NCBI GenBank assembly: GCA_003477405.1
Contig: QUDE01000034.1
Coordinates: 1 to 7,828, forward strand
Direction: 5' to 3'
DNA: 7,828 nt
Origin: Ruminococcaceae bacterium AM07-15
GTDB taxonomy: Bacteria > Bacillota > Clostridia > Oscillospirales > Butyricicoccaceae
Of this stretch, positions 1 to 6,625 are shown one piece after another. A program made the position numbers and the translations under genes. The notes beneath the pieces are model-generated. The model saw only the letters and a list, made by a program, of their open reading frames with translations. It was not told the origin of the DNA and did no database searches. Each line of letters starts with the position of its first letter. The first letter of the stretch is position 1.

Positions 1-27
1 AATGCGGGCCGCTTCTTTGTTCCTTAT

Positions 28-2085
28 TTATACAGTCCGATTCATAAAGCGGTAGAACATCAGCGCCATCTGTTCCCGGGTCGCGGTATCCTGGGCCGCA
101 AACCGGCCGCTGCCATTCCCCTTCACCATGCCCAATCCCTGGGCAATGGCGGCATAACCGTAATATTCCTTGGGGATCTTTCCGGCGTCGCTGAAATTGC
201 ACTGGTAGATCTGCCACATTCCGGCCGCTTTGCCATAGCCCGACATATCCAGAATGATCTTCACCAGCTGACCCCGGGTAATCAGGGCATCCTCCTGCCG
301 CTGGTTCTTTTCCAGAATCCCCAGCTCATAGGCACTCCAATACAGGCTTTCCAGCTCTTCCGGCACCTGAGGATCGTAATACTGCCCCTGAGCCGACACC
401 AGGAAGGCCAGCAGATCCGCCTGGGTCAGCGCCTTGTCCTTTTGGAACAGATCGCTCTTAAATCCCACGCCCATCTGGGCCAGGGCCAGAATCTCGCTGT
501 CTCCTTCTTTCACATCGGTATAAGAAACCTGTACCTGCTCCCACTGATTGCGCAGAGCTTCGCCGGACAGTGCATCCACACCATAAACCTGCTTGGCTTC
601 TTCTGTATACTGATAGGCCAGCATCAATTTATCCCCCTGATCGGTGGGAGCTGCCGAATACCCCAGCTCCACCGGATGGGCTTCCTTCCAGATGTTCTCG
701 GCCTGCTCCAGGGAGATGATCCCCTCTTGGCCTGCAAAGGTCACATCTTCATCCCATTGCCCCTGGAAGGACAGCAGGGCACCGGTCTGCTTGTCAAAAC
801 TCATGCGGTAATAGTTTTCCGGGAAAGGCACGCCGTTTGCCTGGCGCACCAGCACCACGCCTTCTCCTTGCAGACTGCTTCCCTCATAGGTTCCCACCTG
901 GCTGAACTGCTGGGGGAAATAGGTTTCCAGGAAGGCCCGGCCTTTGGCCATAGCTGCTTCTCCTTCCAAAGCCTCCCGCTCTTCATCTCCAAAGGCAAAG
1001 AACCGGATCAGCTGTCCATCGGAAGCATTGACGGTGGCATTTTTGTATTCCCGCACCTCTCCCTTCTGCCGTGTATAACTGAGGGAGGCGGTATAGCAAT
1101 CGTCTTCCTTGTTATAATAGTAGGCCGTCTCGGCCAACTGAAAATCCTGCAGGGCCAGCTGGGGCATTTGCCGCAGCAAACTGTCCAGTTCCTTTTCTTC
1201 CAGAACCTGATCCAGCTTGCCCAGCCCCTCCAGCTCCACTTCGCTCAGGCCGCTGTCCGCAGCAGAGTTGCTGCCTCCGCTTTCCTGATCGCCGGATTCC
1301 TTATAATATTCTTGCCACAGCTGGGACAGGTTGACCGCTTTTCCGGTAAAGGCATCCACCACATAATTGTCTCCGCTCACCGGCACATAGCGCAAATGAG
1401 CCTGCTGGCTCTCTGTGCCATTTTCCATCTGCCGGGTGTATTCCAGCTGAAGCTTCTGGGTTCCCTGCAAGGTGCTCCGGCCCTGTTCCAGAGTCACCGA
1501 AGGCTTGGGACTGTCCACACCGCCCCGATAGTGCTCCGGATTGGTGCGGCGATAGGAAATCACCGTTCCATCTTCCCCGTCCAGGGTAATCCGTCCGGAC
1601 AAGGGGGAAGGCAGACCATGAAGGGCGATGTCAAAATAAAACCAGATCTCATCGCCGCCCCGGCTGATCTGGGAAGCGTCCAGCTTCACGCTTTCCCCTT
1701 CCAGCAGCAGCTTGTCGATGAAGGCCTGGGCCAACTTCAAAGCCTGGGCATCGCTCACCTTGGGCACAGAGGGAGCAAACCCCGGCTCCTGAGAGGAATA
1801 GTCCCCATCATCCAGCCGGTATTCCATCACTTGCCCTTGAGAGGTGGCTTCCACCGTCAGCCGCAGCTCATCCAGGCTCCAGTTGAGCACCCACAAAGGC
1901 ACCCCTTCGTCGGTCTGATACTCGCTGTGGAAACCGGTGTACTCATCGCCGATCCCGAGAAGAGCCTTGACCTTCCCGGTGACCTGCTGGGCCTGCTGAT
2001 TCCACTCTTCCGATGCTCCCAAAACGCCGGGGGCCATCCCCAGCAGAAGCGTCATTGCCACGATCCACGCCATGATCCTTTTCAT
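28..2085 (-). CDS. Secreted YcdB/YcdC-repeat protein with C-terminal SLH domains
   Basis: Predicted 685-residue exported surface protein. Residues 1-23 form a signal peptide (MKR, then a hydrophobic stretch ending near VLGA). Residues ~25-270 and ~300-515 look like two copies of the YcdB/YcdC, PepSY-like domain: alternating beta-rich segments with endings such as YVVDAFTGKAV and MSFDKQTGALLSF. An acidic Ser/Gly-rich linker near residue 270 separates them. The C-terminus holds three SLH-type segments: ~521-581 is degenerate (LTQAD in place of ITRAE), ~582-629 has ITRGQ, and ~630-685 is good (NFSDA, then GMVKGNGSGRF, then ATREQ). SLH domains usually bind pyruvylated secondary cell-wall polymer, so the protein is probably wall-attached; what the YcdB part does is not known. 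The ATG at 2083-2085 was chosen because a signal peptide follows it and AAAGGAG lies 10 bases upstream. An in-frame ATG at 2196 would add 37 very basic residues and lies upstream of the likely ECF transcription start. No terminator is visible in the 27 bases left downstream. Confidence 0.85.
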   Translation of the reverse strand: MKRIMAWIVAMTLLLGMAPGVLGASEEWNQQAQQVTGKVKALLGIGDEYTGFHSEYQTDEGVPLWVLNWSLDELRLTVEATSQGQVMEYRLDDGDYSSQEPGFAPSVPKVSDAQALKLAQAFIDKLLLEGESVKLDASQISRGGDEIWFYFDIALHGLPSPLSGRITLDGEDGTVISYRRTNPEHYRGGVDSPKPSVTLEQGRSTLQGTQKLQLEYTRQMENGTESQQAHLRYVPVSGDNYVVDAFTGKAVNLSQLWQEYYKESGDQESGGSNSAADSGLSEVELEGLGKLDQVLEEKELDSLLRQMPQLALQDFQLAETAYYYNKEDDCYTASLSYTRQKGEVREYKNATVNASDGQLIRFFAFGDEEREALEGEAAMAKGRAFLETYFPQQFSQVGTYEGSSLQGEGVVLVRQANGVPFPENYYRMSFDKQTGALLSFQGQWDEDVTFAGQEGIISLEQAENIWKEAHPVELGYSAAPTDQGDKLMLAYQYTEEAKQVYGVDALSGEALRNQWEQVQVSYTDVKEGDSEILALAQMGVGFKSDLFQKDKALTQADLLAFLVSAQGQYYDPQVPEELESLYWSAYELGILEKNQRQEDALITRGQLVKIILDMSGYGKAAGMWQIYQCNFSDAGKIPKEYYGYAAIAQGLGMVKGNGSGRFAAQDTATREQMALMFYRFMNRTV

Positions 2086-2126
2086 GTCCCGTCCTCTCCT
2101 TTCGTGTTTTAAAGAGCTGCTTACTT

Positions 2127-2156
2127 CATTAGACGATTTCCTTTTCCAAAAGTTCC
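2127..2156 (-). promoter_or_regulatory. ECF-sigma-type promoter of the SLH protein gene
   Basis: Read on the minus strand, the -35 is GGAACTTTT (2148-2156) and the -10 is CGTCTAATG (2127-2135). There are exactly 16 bases between GGAAC and CGTC. The AAC...CGTC pattern with 16-17 bases between is the known layout of extracytoplasmic-function (ECF) sigma promoters. Transcription would start near 2120-2125, leaving a leader of roughly 35-40 bases with the AAAGGAG ribosome binding site (2096-2102). Which ECF factor reads it cannot be told from this window, since none is encoded here. The match is by eye. Confidence 0.6.
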
Positions 2157-2196
2157 TTTTTCTCCCTCTTCTAAATCTTTCCGTCTTTTTGCACAA

Positions 2197-2226
2197 AATA
2201 TGCTAGATGGTTATAGACACATTCAA
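2197..2226 (-). promoter_or_regulatory. Possible weak housekeeping promoter for the SLH protein gene
   Basis: On the minus strand, TTGAAT (2221-2226) and CATATT (2197-2202) are separated by 18 bases, each matching 4 of 6 consensus bases. The region is AT-rich, so this may be chance. It could supply basal expression alongside the ECF-type site downstream of it. Confidence 0.2.
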
Positions 2227-2263
2227 TAATATCCCTTTACCCTATCGCAATATTAAATAAAGG

Positions 2264-2292
2264 TTGCATTCGCCTTTTTCCCCCGCTACAAT
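2264..2292 (+). promoter_or_regulatory. SigA-type promoter of the substrate-binding protein gene
   Basis: TTGCAT (2264-2269) and TACAAT (2287-2292) are separated by exactly 17 bases. The spacer holds a T5-C5 tract just before GCTACAAT. The start would fall near 2299, giving a leader of about 50 bases that ends in GAAGAGGTG and 5 bases before the ATG. The -35 is weak (TTG only) and the -10 is good (5 of 6). Confidence 0.6.
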
Positions 2293-2347
2293 ACCCTACG
2301 GACATCGATCCGACATATTTTCTTAACATTTTTGAAGAGGTGCCATT

Positions 2348-3910
2348 ATGAAAAAACGCATGAAGCAGCTTTTGGCCCTGGCTCTGGCCGGGATGCTGTC
2401 CCTGGGCCTTCTGGCCGGATGCCAGAAGGACACAGCCCAGGAAAACACCAAGGGCAGTCAGACCGAGGACAAAGAAGAAGAAAAAGCGCCGGCCAAGGAC
2501 AGCATTGTCATCGCCACCGGCAGCGAACCTTCCACTCTGTCTCCCACAGAGCACAACGCTCTGGCAGGTATCTACATGAACCTGCTCACCTACAACACAC
2601 TGGTGACCATGGACGAAAACATGCAGCCTGTGGCCGACCTGGCGGAAAGCTATGAAAACACCAGCGATACCGAGTGGGTCTTCCACCTGCGTCAGGGCGT
2701 CAAGTTCCACGACGGCAGCGACATGACCGCCGAAGATGTGGTGGCCTCTCTGGAGCGGGCCAAGACCTGCACCGACATTTCCAACTACACCACCACAGTG
2801 GAAACCGTCACCGCAGTGGATGATTACACCGTCAAGATCACCACTCCCACCCCCACAGCCACTCTGCTCTATGACCTGTCCAACCATGGCAATGCCATCC
2901 TGCCCAAAGAGCTCATCGAAAGCGGCAATGACTTTGGCAAGAACCCCATCGGTACCGGTCCTTATAAGTTTGTAGACTGGCAGAGCGGTGTTTCCATCAC
3001 CTTTGAAGCCTTCGAAGATTATTATGCCGGCGCTCCCGCCATCAAGGACATGACCTGGAAGATCGTTCCCGAAGGCTCTGCCCGCACCATCGCCCTGGAG
3101 GCCGGTGAAGTGGACTTCCTGATGGAAGTGGAAACCGTGGATCTGGAGCGCATCGAAGAGAGCGAAGAGCTGGACACCGTCCAGTCCAAATCCAACATCC
3201 TTTCCTGGATGACTCTGAACAACGAAAAACCCGGTCTGGACAATGAAGCTGTCCGCCATGCCATCAACTGCGCCATCAACAAGGAAGACCTGGTCACCGT
3301 GGCCACCAACGGTCTGGGCAGCGTGGCCGTCTCCCAGCTGCCTGTGGGCATGAGCTCCACCAGCGAGGAAAACGGCGACACCTATGATGTGGAAAAGGCC
3401 AAGGAATGGCTGGAGCAGTCCGGTGTGGACCCGGCCTCCATCGAGCTGAGCATCCTCTGTTCCAACGAGGGCAAGCGCCGTATGGCCGAAGTGATCCAGG
3501 CCAACCTGAAGGAAATCGGTATCAACTGCGAGATTGAAAGCCTGGATACCGCCACCTATGTGTCGGTAACGGCCGAAGGCAACTTCACCGCTTCCATCGG
3601 CGGCTATTCTTCCACCGATATCGTCACCTTCCTGAAGGGTGTGTTCCACAGCAATTCCATCGGTTCTTCCAACCAGACCCGTACCAACAATCCGGAAATC
3701 GATGCTCAGATCGACGCAATCGCCTCCACCATTGATGATGACGCCCGTGATGCGGCCATCGTTGAGCTGAACAAGACTCTGAACCAGCTGTGCCCCCAGA
3801 TTCCCCTGTACCAGGGCAGCAATGTGCGGGCTTTCAACAGCAAACTCCAGGGTGTCAATCTGACCCCCGCCGGCCTGACCCGCTTCGAGCAGATGAGCTG
3901 GGCCGAATAA
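2348..3910 (+). CDS. ABC transporter substrate-binding lipoprotein, family 5 (peptide/nickel type)
   Basis: A 520-residue extracellular solute receptor. Residues 1-25 are a lipoprotein signal peptide with lipobox LLAGC, so Cys25 should be lipidated and anchor the protein to the outer face of the membrane. A charged Glu/Lys/Thr linker (26-50) precedes the binding fold. Family 5 landmarks follow in order: ATGSEPSTLSP (56-66), the LAESYE...FHLRQGVKFHDGSDMTAEDVV block (98-132), IGTGPYKF (201-208), LDNEAVRHAINCAINKEDLV (297-316), and a C-terminal QIPLYQG (484-490). Length is normal for DppA/OppA relatives. The ligand cannot be read from sequence; di- or oligopeptides are the default guess. No permease or ATPase gene lies within the window on either side, so it is either an orphan receptor or works with a distant transporter. 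Codons are strongly biased to ACC, GCC, AAC and CTG, more so than in the MBOAT gene downstream, which suggests high expression. The start has GAGGTG 5 bases upstream. It is transcribed alone, ending at the terminator at 3934. Confidence 0.93.
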   Translation: MKKRMKQLLALALAGMLSLGLLAGCQKDTAQENTKGSQTEDKEEEKAPAKDSIVIATGSEPSTLSPTEHNALAGIYMNLLTYNTLVTMDENMQPVADLAESYENTSDTEWVFHLRQGVKFHDGSDMTAEDVVASLERAKTCTDISNYTTTVETVTAVDDYTVKITTPTPTATLLYDLSNHGNAILPKELIESGNDFGKNPIGTGPYKFVDWQSGVSITFEAFEDYYAGAPAIKDMTWKIVPEGSARTIALEAGEVDFLMEVETVDLERIEESEELDTVQSKSNILSWMTLNNEKPGLDNEAVRHAINCAINKEDLVTVATNGLGSVAVSQLPVGMSSTSEENGDTYDVEKAKEWLEQSGVDPASIELSILCSNEGKRRMAEVIQANLKEIGINCEIESLDTATYVSVTAEGNFTASIGGYSSTDIVTFLKGVFHSNSIGSSNQTRTNNPEIDAQIDAIASTIDDDARDAAIVELNKTLNQLCPQIPLYQGSNVRAFNSKLQGVNLTPAGLTRFEQMSWAE

Positions 3911-3933
3911 AATTGCACACTCCTCCGTTTTCT

Positions 3934-3967
3934 GGAGCGCCCTTCGGGGCGCTCCTTTTCATTTTTT
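3934..3967 (+). terminator. Strong rho-independent terminator with UUCG loop
   Basis: A perfect 9-bp stem, GGAGCGCCC (3934-3942) with GGGCGCTCC (3947-3955), closes a TTCG tetraloop by a C-G pair, an exceptionally stable RNA hairpin. It is followed by TTTTCATTTTTT. It lies 23 bases after the stop codon of the substrate-binding protein gene and separates it from the acyltransferase unit. Confidence 0.95.
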
Positions 3968-3984
3968 CCCTTCTGTGCTATACT
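3956..3984 (+). promoter_or_regulatory. Extended -10 promoter of the acyltransferase unit
   Basis: The -10 is TATACT (3979-3984), preceded by TGC (3976-3978), giving an extended -10. Exactly 17 bases upstream lies TTTTCA (3956-3961), a 4 of 6 match to the -35 that is built from the T tail of the preceding terminator. The spacer carries T6 then C3. The leader would be roughly 40 bases, ending at the AGGAGG at 4019. Confidence 0.6.
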
Positions 3985-4018
3985 TTTTGGGTATGCCTTA
4001 TCCTTTTTATTCTGATTC

Positions 4019-4024
4019 AGGAGG
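4019..4024 (+). promoter_or_regulatory. Ribosome binding site fixing a TTG start
   Basis: A perfect AGGAGG lies 9 bases before TTG at 4034. No ATG or GTG in this frame is better placed, and TTG gives the N-terminus (MFFDSYFFLLLFLP) expected for this acyltransferase family. Confidence 0.85.
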
Positions 4025-4033
4025 CTTCTCCCC

Positions 4034-5485
4034 TTGTTTTTTGATTCCTATTTCTTTCTATTGCTCTTTCTCCCCGTGGCCATCGCCGGCTATTTTCTTC
4101 TGGGCCGGCTGCTGCCTCACTCCCCTGCAAACCGGCTTTTTTTGCTCCTTTGCTCCCTTTGGTTTTACGGCAGCCACGGTCTGCCTTTTCTTTTGGTCTT
4201 GTTTTCTTCCGCTGTGGTCAATTACCTGTTGGCCGCCGCCATGGGGAAACAGGGCCGCAAAAAAGGACTGCTGCTCATCGGGCTTCTTTTCCACATCGGG
4301 CTGCTGGTTCTATTTAAGTACTTTGATTTTTTCCTGGGGACTTTCAACTCCCTCACCGGACTGCATCTGCCTTTGCTCCGACTGATCGCCCCCTTGGGAC
4401 TCAGCTTCTTCACTTTCCAGCAAATTGCCTACCTGGTGGATCGCTTCCGTGGAGAGGCTCCTTTGTTCCCGCCATTGGATTATGCCTGCTCCCTTTGCTT
4501 TTTCCCCTATATCATGAGCGGCCCCATCTCCCTGCACACTGAAATCGTCCCCCAGCTTCGCTGCCGGAAAAACCGTTTTTTTCAGTGGGAGAACTTTTCC
4601 AAAGGTCTGGTGGCCTTTTCCTTTGGCATGGCCAAAAAGGTACTGCTGGCCGACACCCTGGGCCAGGCCGCCGATTGGGGGTTCACCTGGGTGGAAGGCA
4701 TGAACACCCCCACCGCCTTTCTCGTGATGCTCTGCTACACTTTGCAGCTTTATTTCGATTTCAGCGGCTACTGCGATATGGCCACCGGTCTGGGGTTGTT
4801 TTTCAATATCCAGCTCCCGCAAAACTTCGATTCCCCCTATCGGGCTTTCTCCGTGCGGGAATTCTGGAAACGATGGCATATGACCCTCACCCGTTTTTTC
4901 ACCCGTTACCTGTATATTCCTCTTGGCGGAAGCCGGAAAGGCCGGCTGCGCACCTACGGAAATACCCTTCTGGTGTTTTTGGTCAGCGGCCTCTGGCACG
5001 GCGCCAACTGGACCTTTGTACTATGGGGGCTTCTCCACGGGCTGGCTCAGATTGTGGAGCGGATTTTTGAAAAACCTCTGGAAAAACTTCACCCGGCCTT
5101 CCGCTTTCTGGGCACCTTTGCCTTCATCAACCTGACCTGGGTGATTTTCCGCGCTCCCGATCTCCACACCGCCTTCACCTTCCTGGGCAATCTTTTCCGG
5201 ATGGATCTGGGCGTGATCGACATCAATCTGACCGCTCACTTCGACTTTGCAGAACTTCTCTGGCTGCGCCTTTCCTTTATGCCCACACTGGAACGCTGGA
5301 ACCTGATGCTCTGTTTGCTCTTTATCGGATTTTGTCTGTTTGCTTCCATCCAGCTAAGAAATACCCATGAACGGCTGGCTGCTTTCCGGCCCCGCCTGTC
5401 CTTGATGGCGTGTTGTGTATTGCTGCTGTTCTGGTCGGTTCTTTCCTTTTCCGGTGTCAGCGGATTTTTGTATGTGATGTTTTAG
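4034..5485 (+). CDS. MBOAT family membrane-bound O-acyltransferase (AlgI/DltB type)
   Basis: A 483-residue polytopic membrane enzyme expected to move an acyl group (often acetyl, from the cytoplasmic side) onto a surface polymer or its precursor. It begins with the family-typical MFFDSYFFLLLFLP. The conserved core follows in order: GLSFFTFQQIAYLVDRFRG (122-140), FFPYIMSGPI (156-165), LYFDFSGYCDMATGLG (239-254), NFDSPYRAFSVREFWKRWHMTLTRFF (264-289), YIPLGGSRKG (294-303), and SGLWHGANWTFVLWGLLHG (318-336). His322 in LWHG is the expected catalytic histidine; His282 in KRWHMTL is also conserved. It ends in FSGVSGFLYVMF, the usual C-terminus, so it is complete. Many hydrophobic segments suggest about 10-12 membrane passes. 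The start is TTG, set by AGGAGG. The next gene begins 11 bases after the stop and encodes the likely periplasm-side partner. The acceptor is unknown: no glycosyltransferase, dltA or dltC is present in the window, so a true Dlt operon is unlikely here. Confidence 0.93.
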   Translation: MFFDSYFFLLLFLPVAIAGYFLLGRLLPHSPANRLFLLLCSLWFYGSHGLPFLLVLFSSAVVNYLLAAAMGKQGRKKGLLLIGLLFHIGLLVLFKYFDFFLGTFNSLTGLHLPLLRLIAPLGLSFFTFQQIAYLVDRFRGEAPLFPPLDYACSLCFFPYIMSGPISLHTEIVPQLRCRKNRFFQWENFSKGLVAFSFGMAKKVLLADTLGQAADWGFTWVEGMNTPTAFLVMLCYTLQLYFDFSGYCDMATGLGLFFNIQLPQNFDSPYRAFSVREFWKRWHMTLTRFFTRYLYIPLGGSRKGRLRTYGNTLLVFLVSGLWHGANWTFVLWGLLHGLAQIVERIFEKPLEKLHPAFRFLGTFAFINLTWVIFRAPDLHTAFTFLGNLFRMDLGVIDINLTAHFDFAELLWLRLSFMPTLERWNLMLCLLFIGFCLFASIQLRNTHERLAAFRPRLSLMACCVLLLFWSVLSFSGVSGFLYVMF

Positions 5486-5489
5486 GAGG
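5484..5489 (+). promoter_or_regulatory. Ribosome binding site overlapping the upstream stop codon
   Basis: AGGAGG begins inside the TAG stop (5483-5485) of the acyltransferase gene and lies 7 bases before a GTG start at 5497. This arrangement points to translational coupling of the two genes and decides the start; an in-frame ATG at 5410 lies inside the acyltransferase gene and has no such signal. Confidence 0.85.
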
Positions 5490-5496
5490 CTCTTCG

Positions 5497-6558
5497 GTGT
5501 ATCGCAAATTTTCCATTTCCTTTCTCTGTCTCTTTCTGGCTCTTCTTCTGGGCTGCGGAGCTTTAGTTTATGTCATTGATCCCATGTTCCATTATCACGC
5601 TCCCTGGACCCCTTTGCCTCCGGTGACCACCGATGAACGGCACCAGGTGGGAGGGATTGCCGAAAACTTCGATTATGACAGCATCCTCATCGGCACCTCT
5701 GTCACCGCCAACTTCCGGGCCAGCTGGTTTGACGAGGCCTTTTCCTGCAAAACGGCCAAGTTCACCTTCCCCGGCGGGAACTTCGGCGAATTCATCAAAG
5801 CGCTGGATATGGCCTATGAAGATCACGAGATCCAGCGGGTCTTCTGGGGCTTGGACACCAATCTGCTCACCGCTTTCCCCCAGGAAAGCACCGAGCTTCT
5901 CCCCGACTATCTTTACAACGACAACCCCTGGGATGATGTGGAATATCTGTATAACAAGGATGTGCTTTTCCGGCAGATCGTTTCCATGCTCTATGCCTTC
6001 CGCTGGGACCCGGTGCCCACAGTGGACGATCTTTTTGCCTGGGAAAACCGGTATGAATGGGGCCCCCAGGCGGTGATGAAAGTATACGGCCGGCCGGAAC
6101 CCACCCCTATGATGGGATCGGACATCTTTTCCGCCGAAACATCCGCCAATTTGCAGATCATTCTCCCCTATGTGCAGGCCCATCCGGAAACAGAGTTTTA
6201 TTTCTTCATTCCCCCTTACAGCATTGTCTTTTGGGATCGGGTTTACCGCAGGGGCACGCTGGAAGGCACCCTTGCCGCCCAGGAAGCGGCCTTGCAGGCC
6301 CTGGCCCAGTGTGACAATGTCCATGTCTATTATCCCTGCGCGGAAGAAGAAGTGATTTGCGATCTGGAACAATACACCGATCCCATCCACTATTCTCCCC
6401 AGGTCAACCAATGGATCACCGAAGAAATGGCCTCTTCTTCCGGTCTCACGCCCCAGGAGATTCCCCAGGCTGTGGAAGAAATGCGCCAACTGGCCTGGAA
6501 CTATCCCTATGAGGAGCTCTTTGCCCTCTATCCGCCTCAGCTTCCCCCGGAAACCTAA
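5497..6558 (+). CDS. Membrane-anchored SGNH-like protein, partner of the MBOAT acyltransferase
   Basis: A 353-residue protein with one N-terminal membrane segment (about residues 8-27, after MYRK) and an extracellular domain. It reads as an SGNH/GDSL-type fold: ILIGTSVTANF (63-73) gives a block I serine, Ser68, with Asn72 four residues on. FPGGNFGEF and WGLDTN sit where the Gly and Asn blocks are expected, and DPIHYS (295-300) gives the late D-x-x-H pair, Asp295 and His298. The adjacent VIDPMFHYH after the membrane segment is common in this group of MBOAT partners. The role is inferred: passing the acyl group from the MBOAT protein to the polymer outside the membrane, or removing it. The serine-first order resembles DltD rather than AlgJ/AlgX, whose D-x-H comes before the serine, but the protein is too diverged to name DltD. 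The GTG start is chosen because of AGGAGG at 5484. It is co-transcribed with the acyltransferase. A plain cell-surface esterase is the main alternative. Confidence 0.8.
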   Translation: MYRKFSISFLCLFLALLLGCGALVYVIDPMFHYHAPWTPLPPVTTDERHQVGGIAENFDYDSILIGTSVTANFRASWFDEAFSCKTAKFTFPGGNFGEFIKALDMAYEDHEIQRVFWGLDTNLLTAFPQESTELLPDYLYNDNPWDDVEYLYNKDVLFRQIVSMLYAFRWDPVPTVDDLFAWENRYEWGPQAVMKVYGRPEPTPMMGSDIFSAETSANLQIILPYVQAHPETEFYFFIPPYSIVFWDRVYRRGTLEGTLAAQEAALQALAQCDNVHVYYPCAEEEVICDLEQYTDPIHYSPQVNQWITEEMASSSGLTPQEIPQAVEEMRQLAWNYPYEELFALYPPQLPPET

Positions 6559-6564
6559 GAGGCC

Positions 6565-6593
6565 TTGTCCCTCTGTTTTCCCCGTGCTACAAT
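6565..6593 (+). promoter_or_regulatory. Extended -10 promoter of the aldo/keto reductase gene
   Basis: TTGTCC (6565-6570) and TACAAT (6588-6593) are separated by exactly 17 bases, with TGC just before the -10 (6585-6587). The spacer has T4 then C4. It sits 6 bases after the SGNH-like gene stops, so the reductase has its own start near 6600 and a leader of only about 25 bases. Some read-through from upstream is likely, as no convincing terminator separates them. Confidence 0.7.
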
Positions 6594-6625
6594 AAAGGCA
6601 AATCCATGAAAAGAGGTGGCCGCAT

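Noticed and set aside
1..27. GC-rich stretch (GCGGGCCGC) at the window start as a terminator of the SLH protein gene.
   Set aside because: Only part of a possible stem is inside the window, and no complete hairpin can be shown.
442..2112. A 556-codon open frame on the plus strand opposite the SLH protein gene.
   Set aside because: It is a shadow of the real gene: no signal peptide, no recognisable domain, low-complexity His/Leu/Gln-rich translation and no ribosome binding site. The minus-strand frame has clear domains and a promoter.
2086..2196. A 37-codon in-frame N-terminal extension of the SLH protein gene.
   Set aside because: It would put a highly basic stretch before the signal peptide, and its ATG lies upstream of the likely ECF-type transcription start. 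The ATG at 2085 has a good ribosome binding site.
2237..3649. A 470-codon open frame on the minus strand opposite the substrate-binding protein gene.
   Set aside because: Gly/His/Val-rich translation typical of the antisense of a GC-biased gene. The plus strand carries unmistakable family 5 motifs. The same applies to the minus-strand frames at 5563-6489 and 6587-7675.
5410..5496. Upstream in-frame ATG extending the SGNH-like protein by 29 residues into the acyltransferase gene.
   Set aside because: The GTG at 5497 has a perfect AGGAGG 7 bases upstream and gives a normal short basic N-terminus before the membrane segment.
4034..6558. Naming the acyltransferase pair dltB/dltD.
   Set aside because: No dltA ligase or dltC carrier gene is present, and the acyltransferase motifs are closer to the AlgI-like group that works on polysaccharides.
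6558..6579. Small hairpin AGAGG/CCTCT followed by GTTTT after the SGNH-like gene, as a possible terminator.
   Set aside because: The stem is only 5 bp and overlaps the -35 of the reductase promoter; too weak to call.
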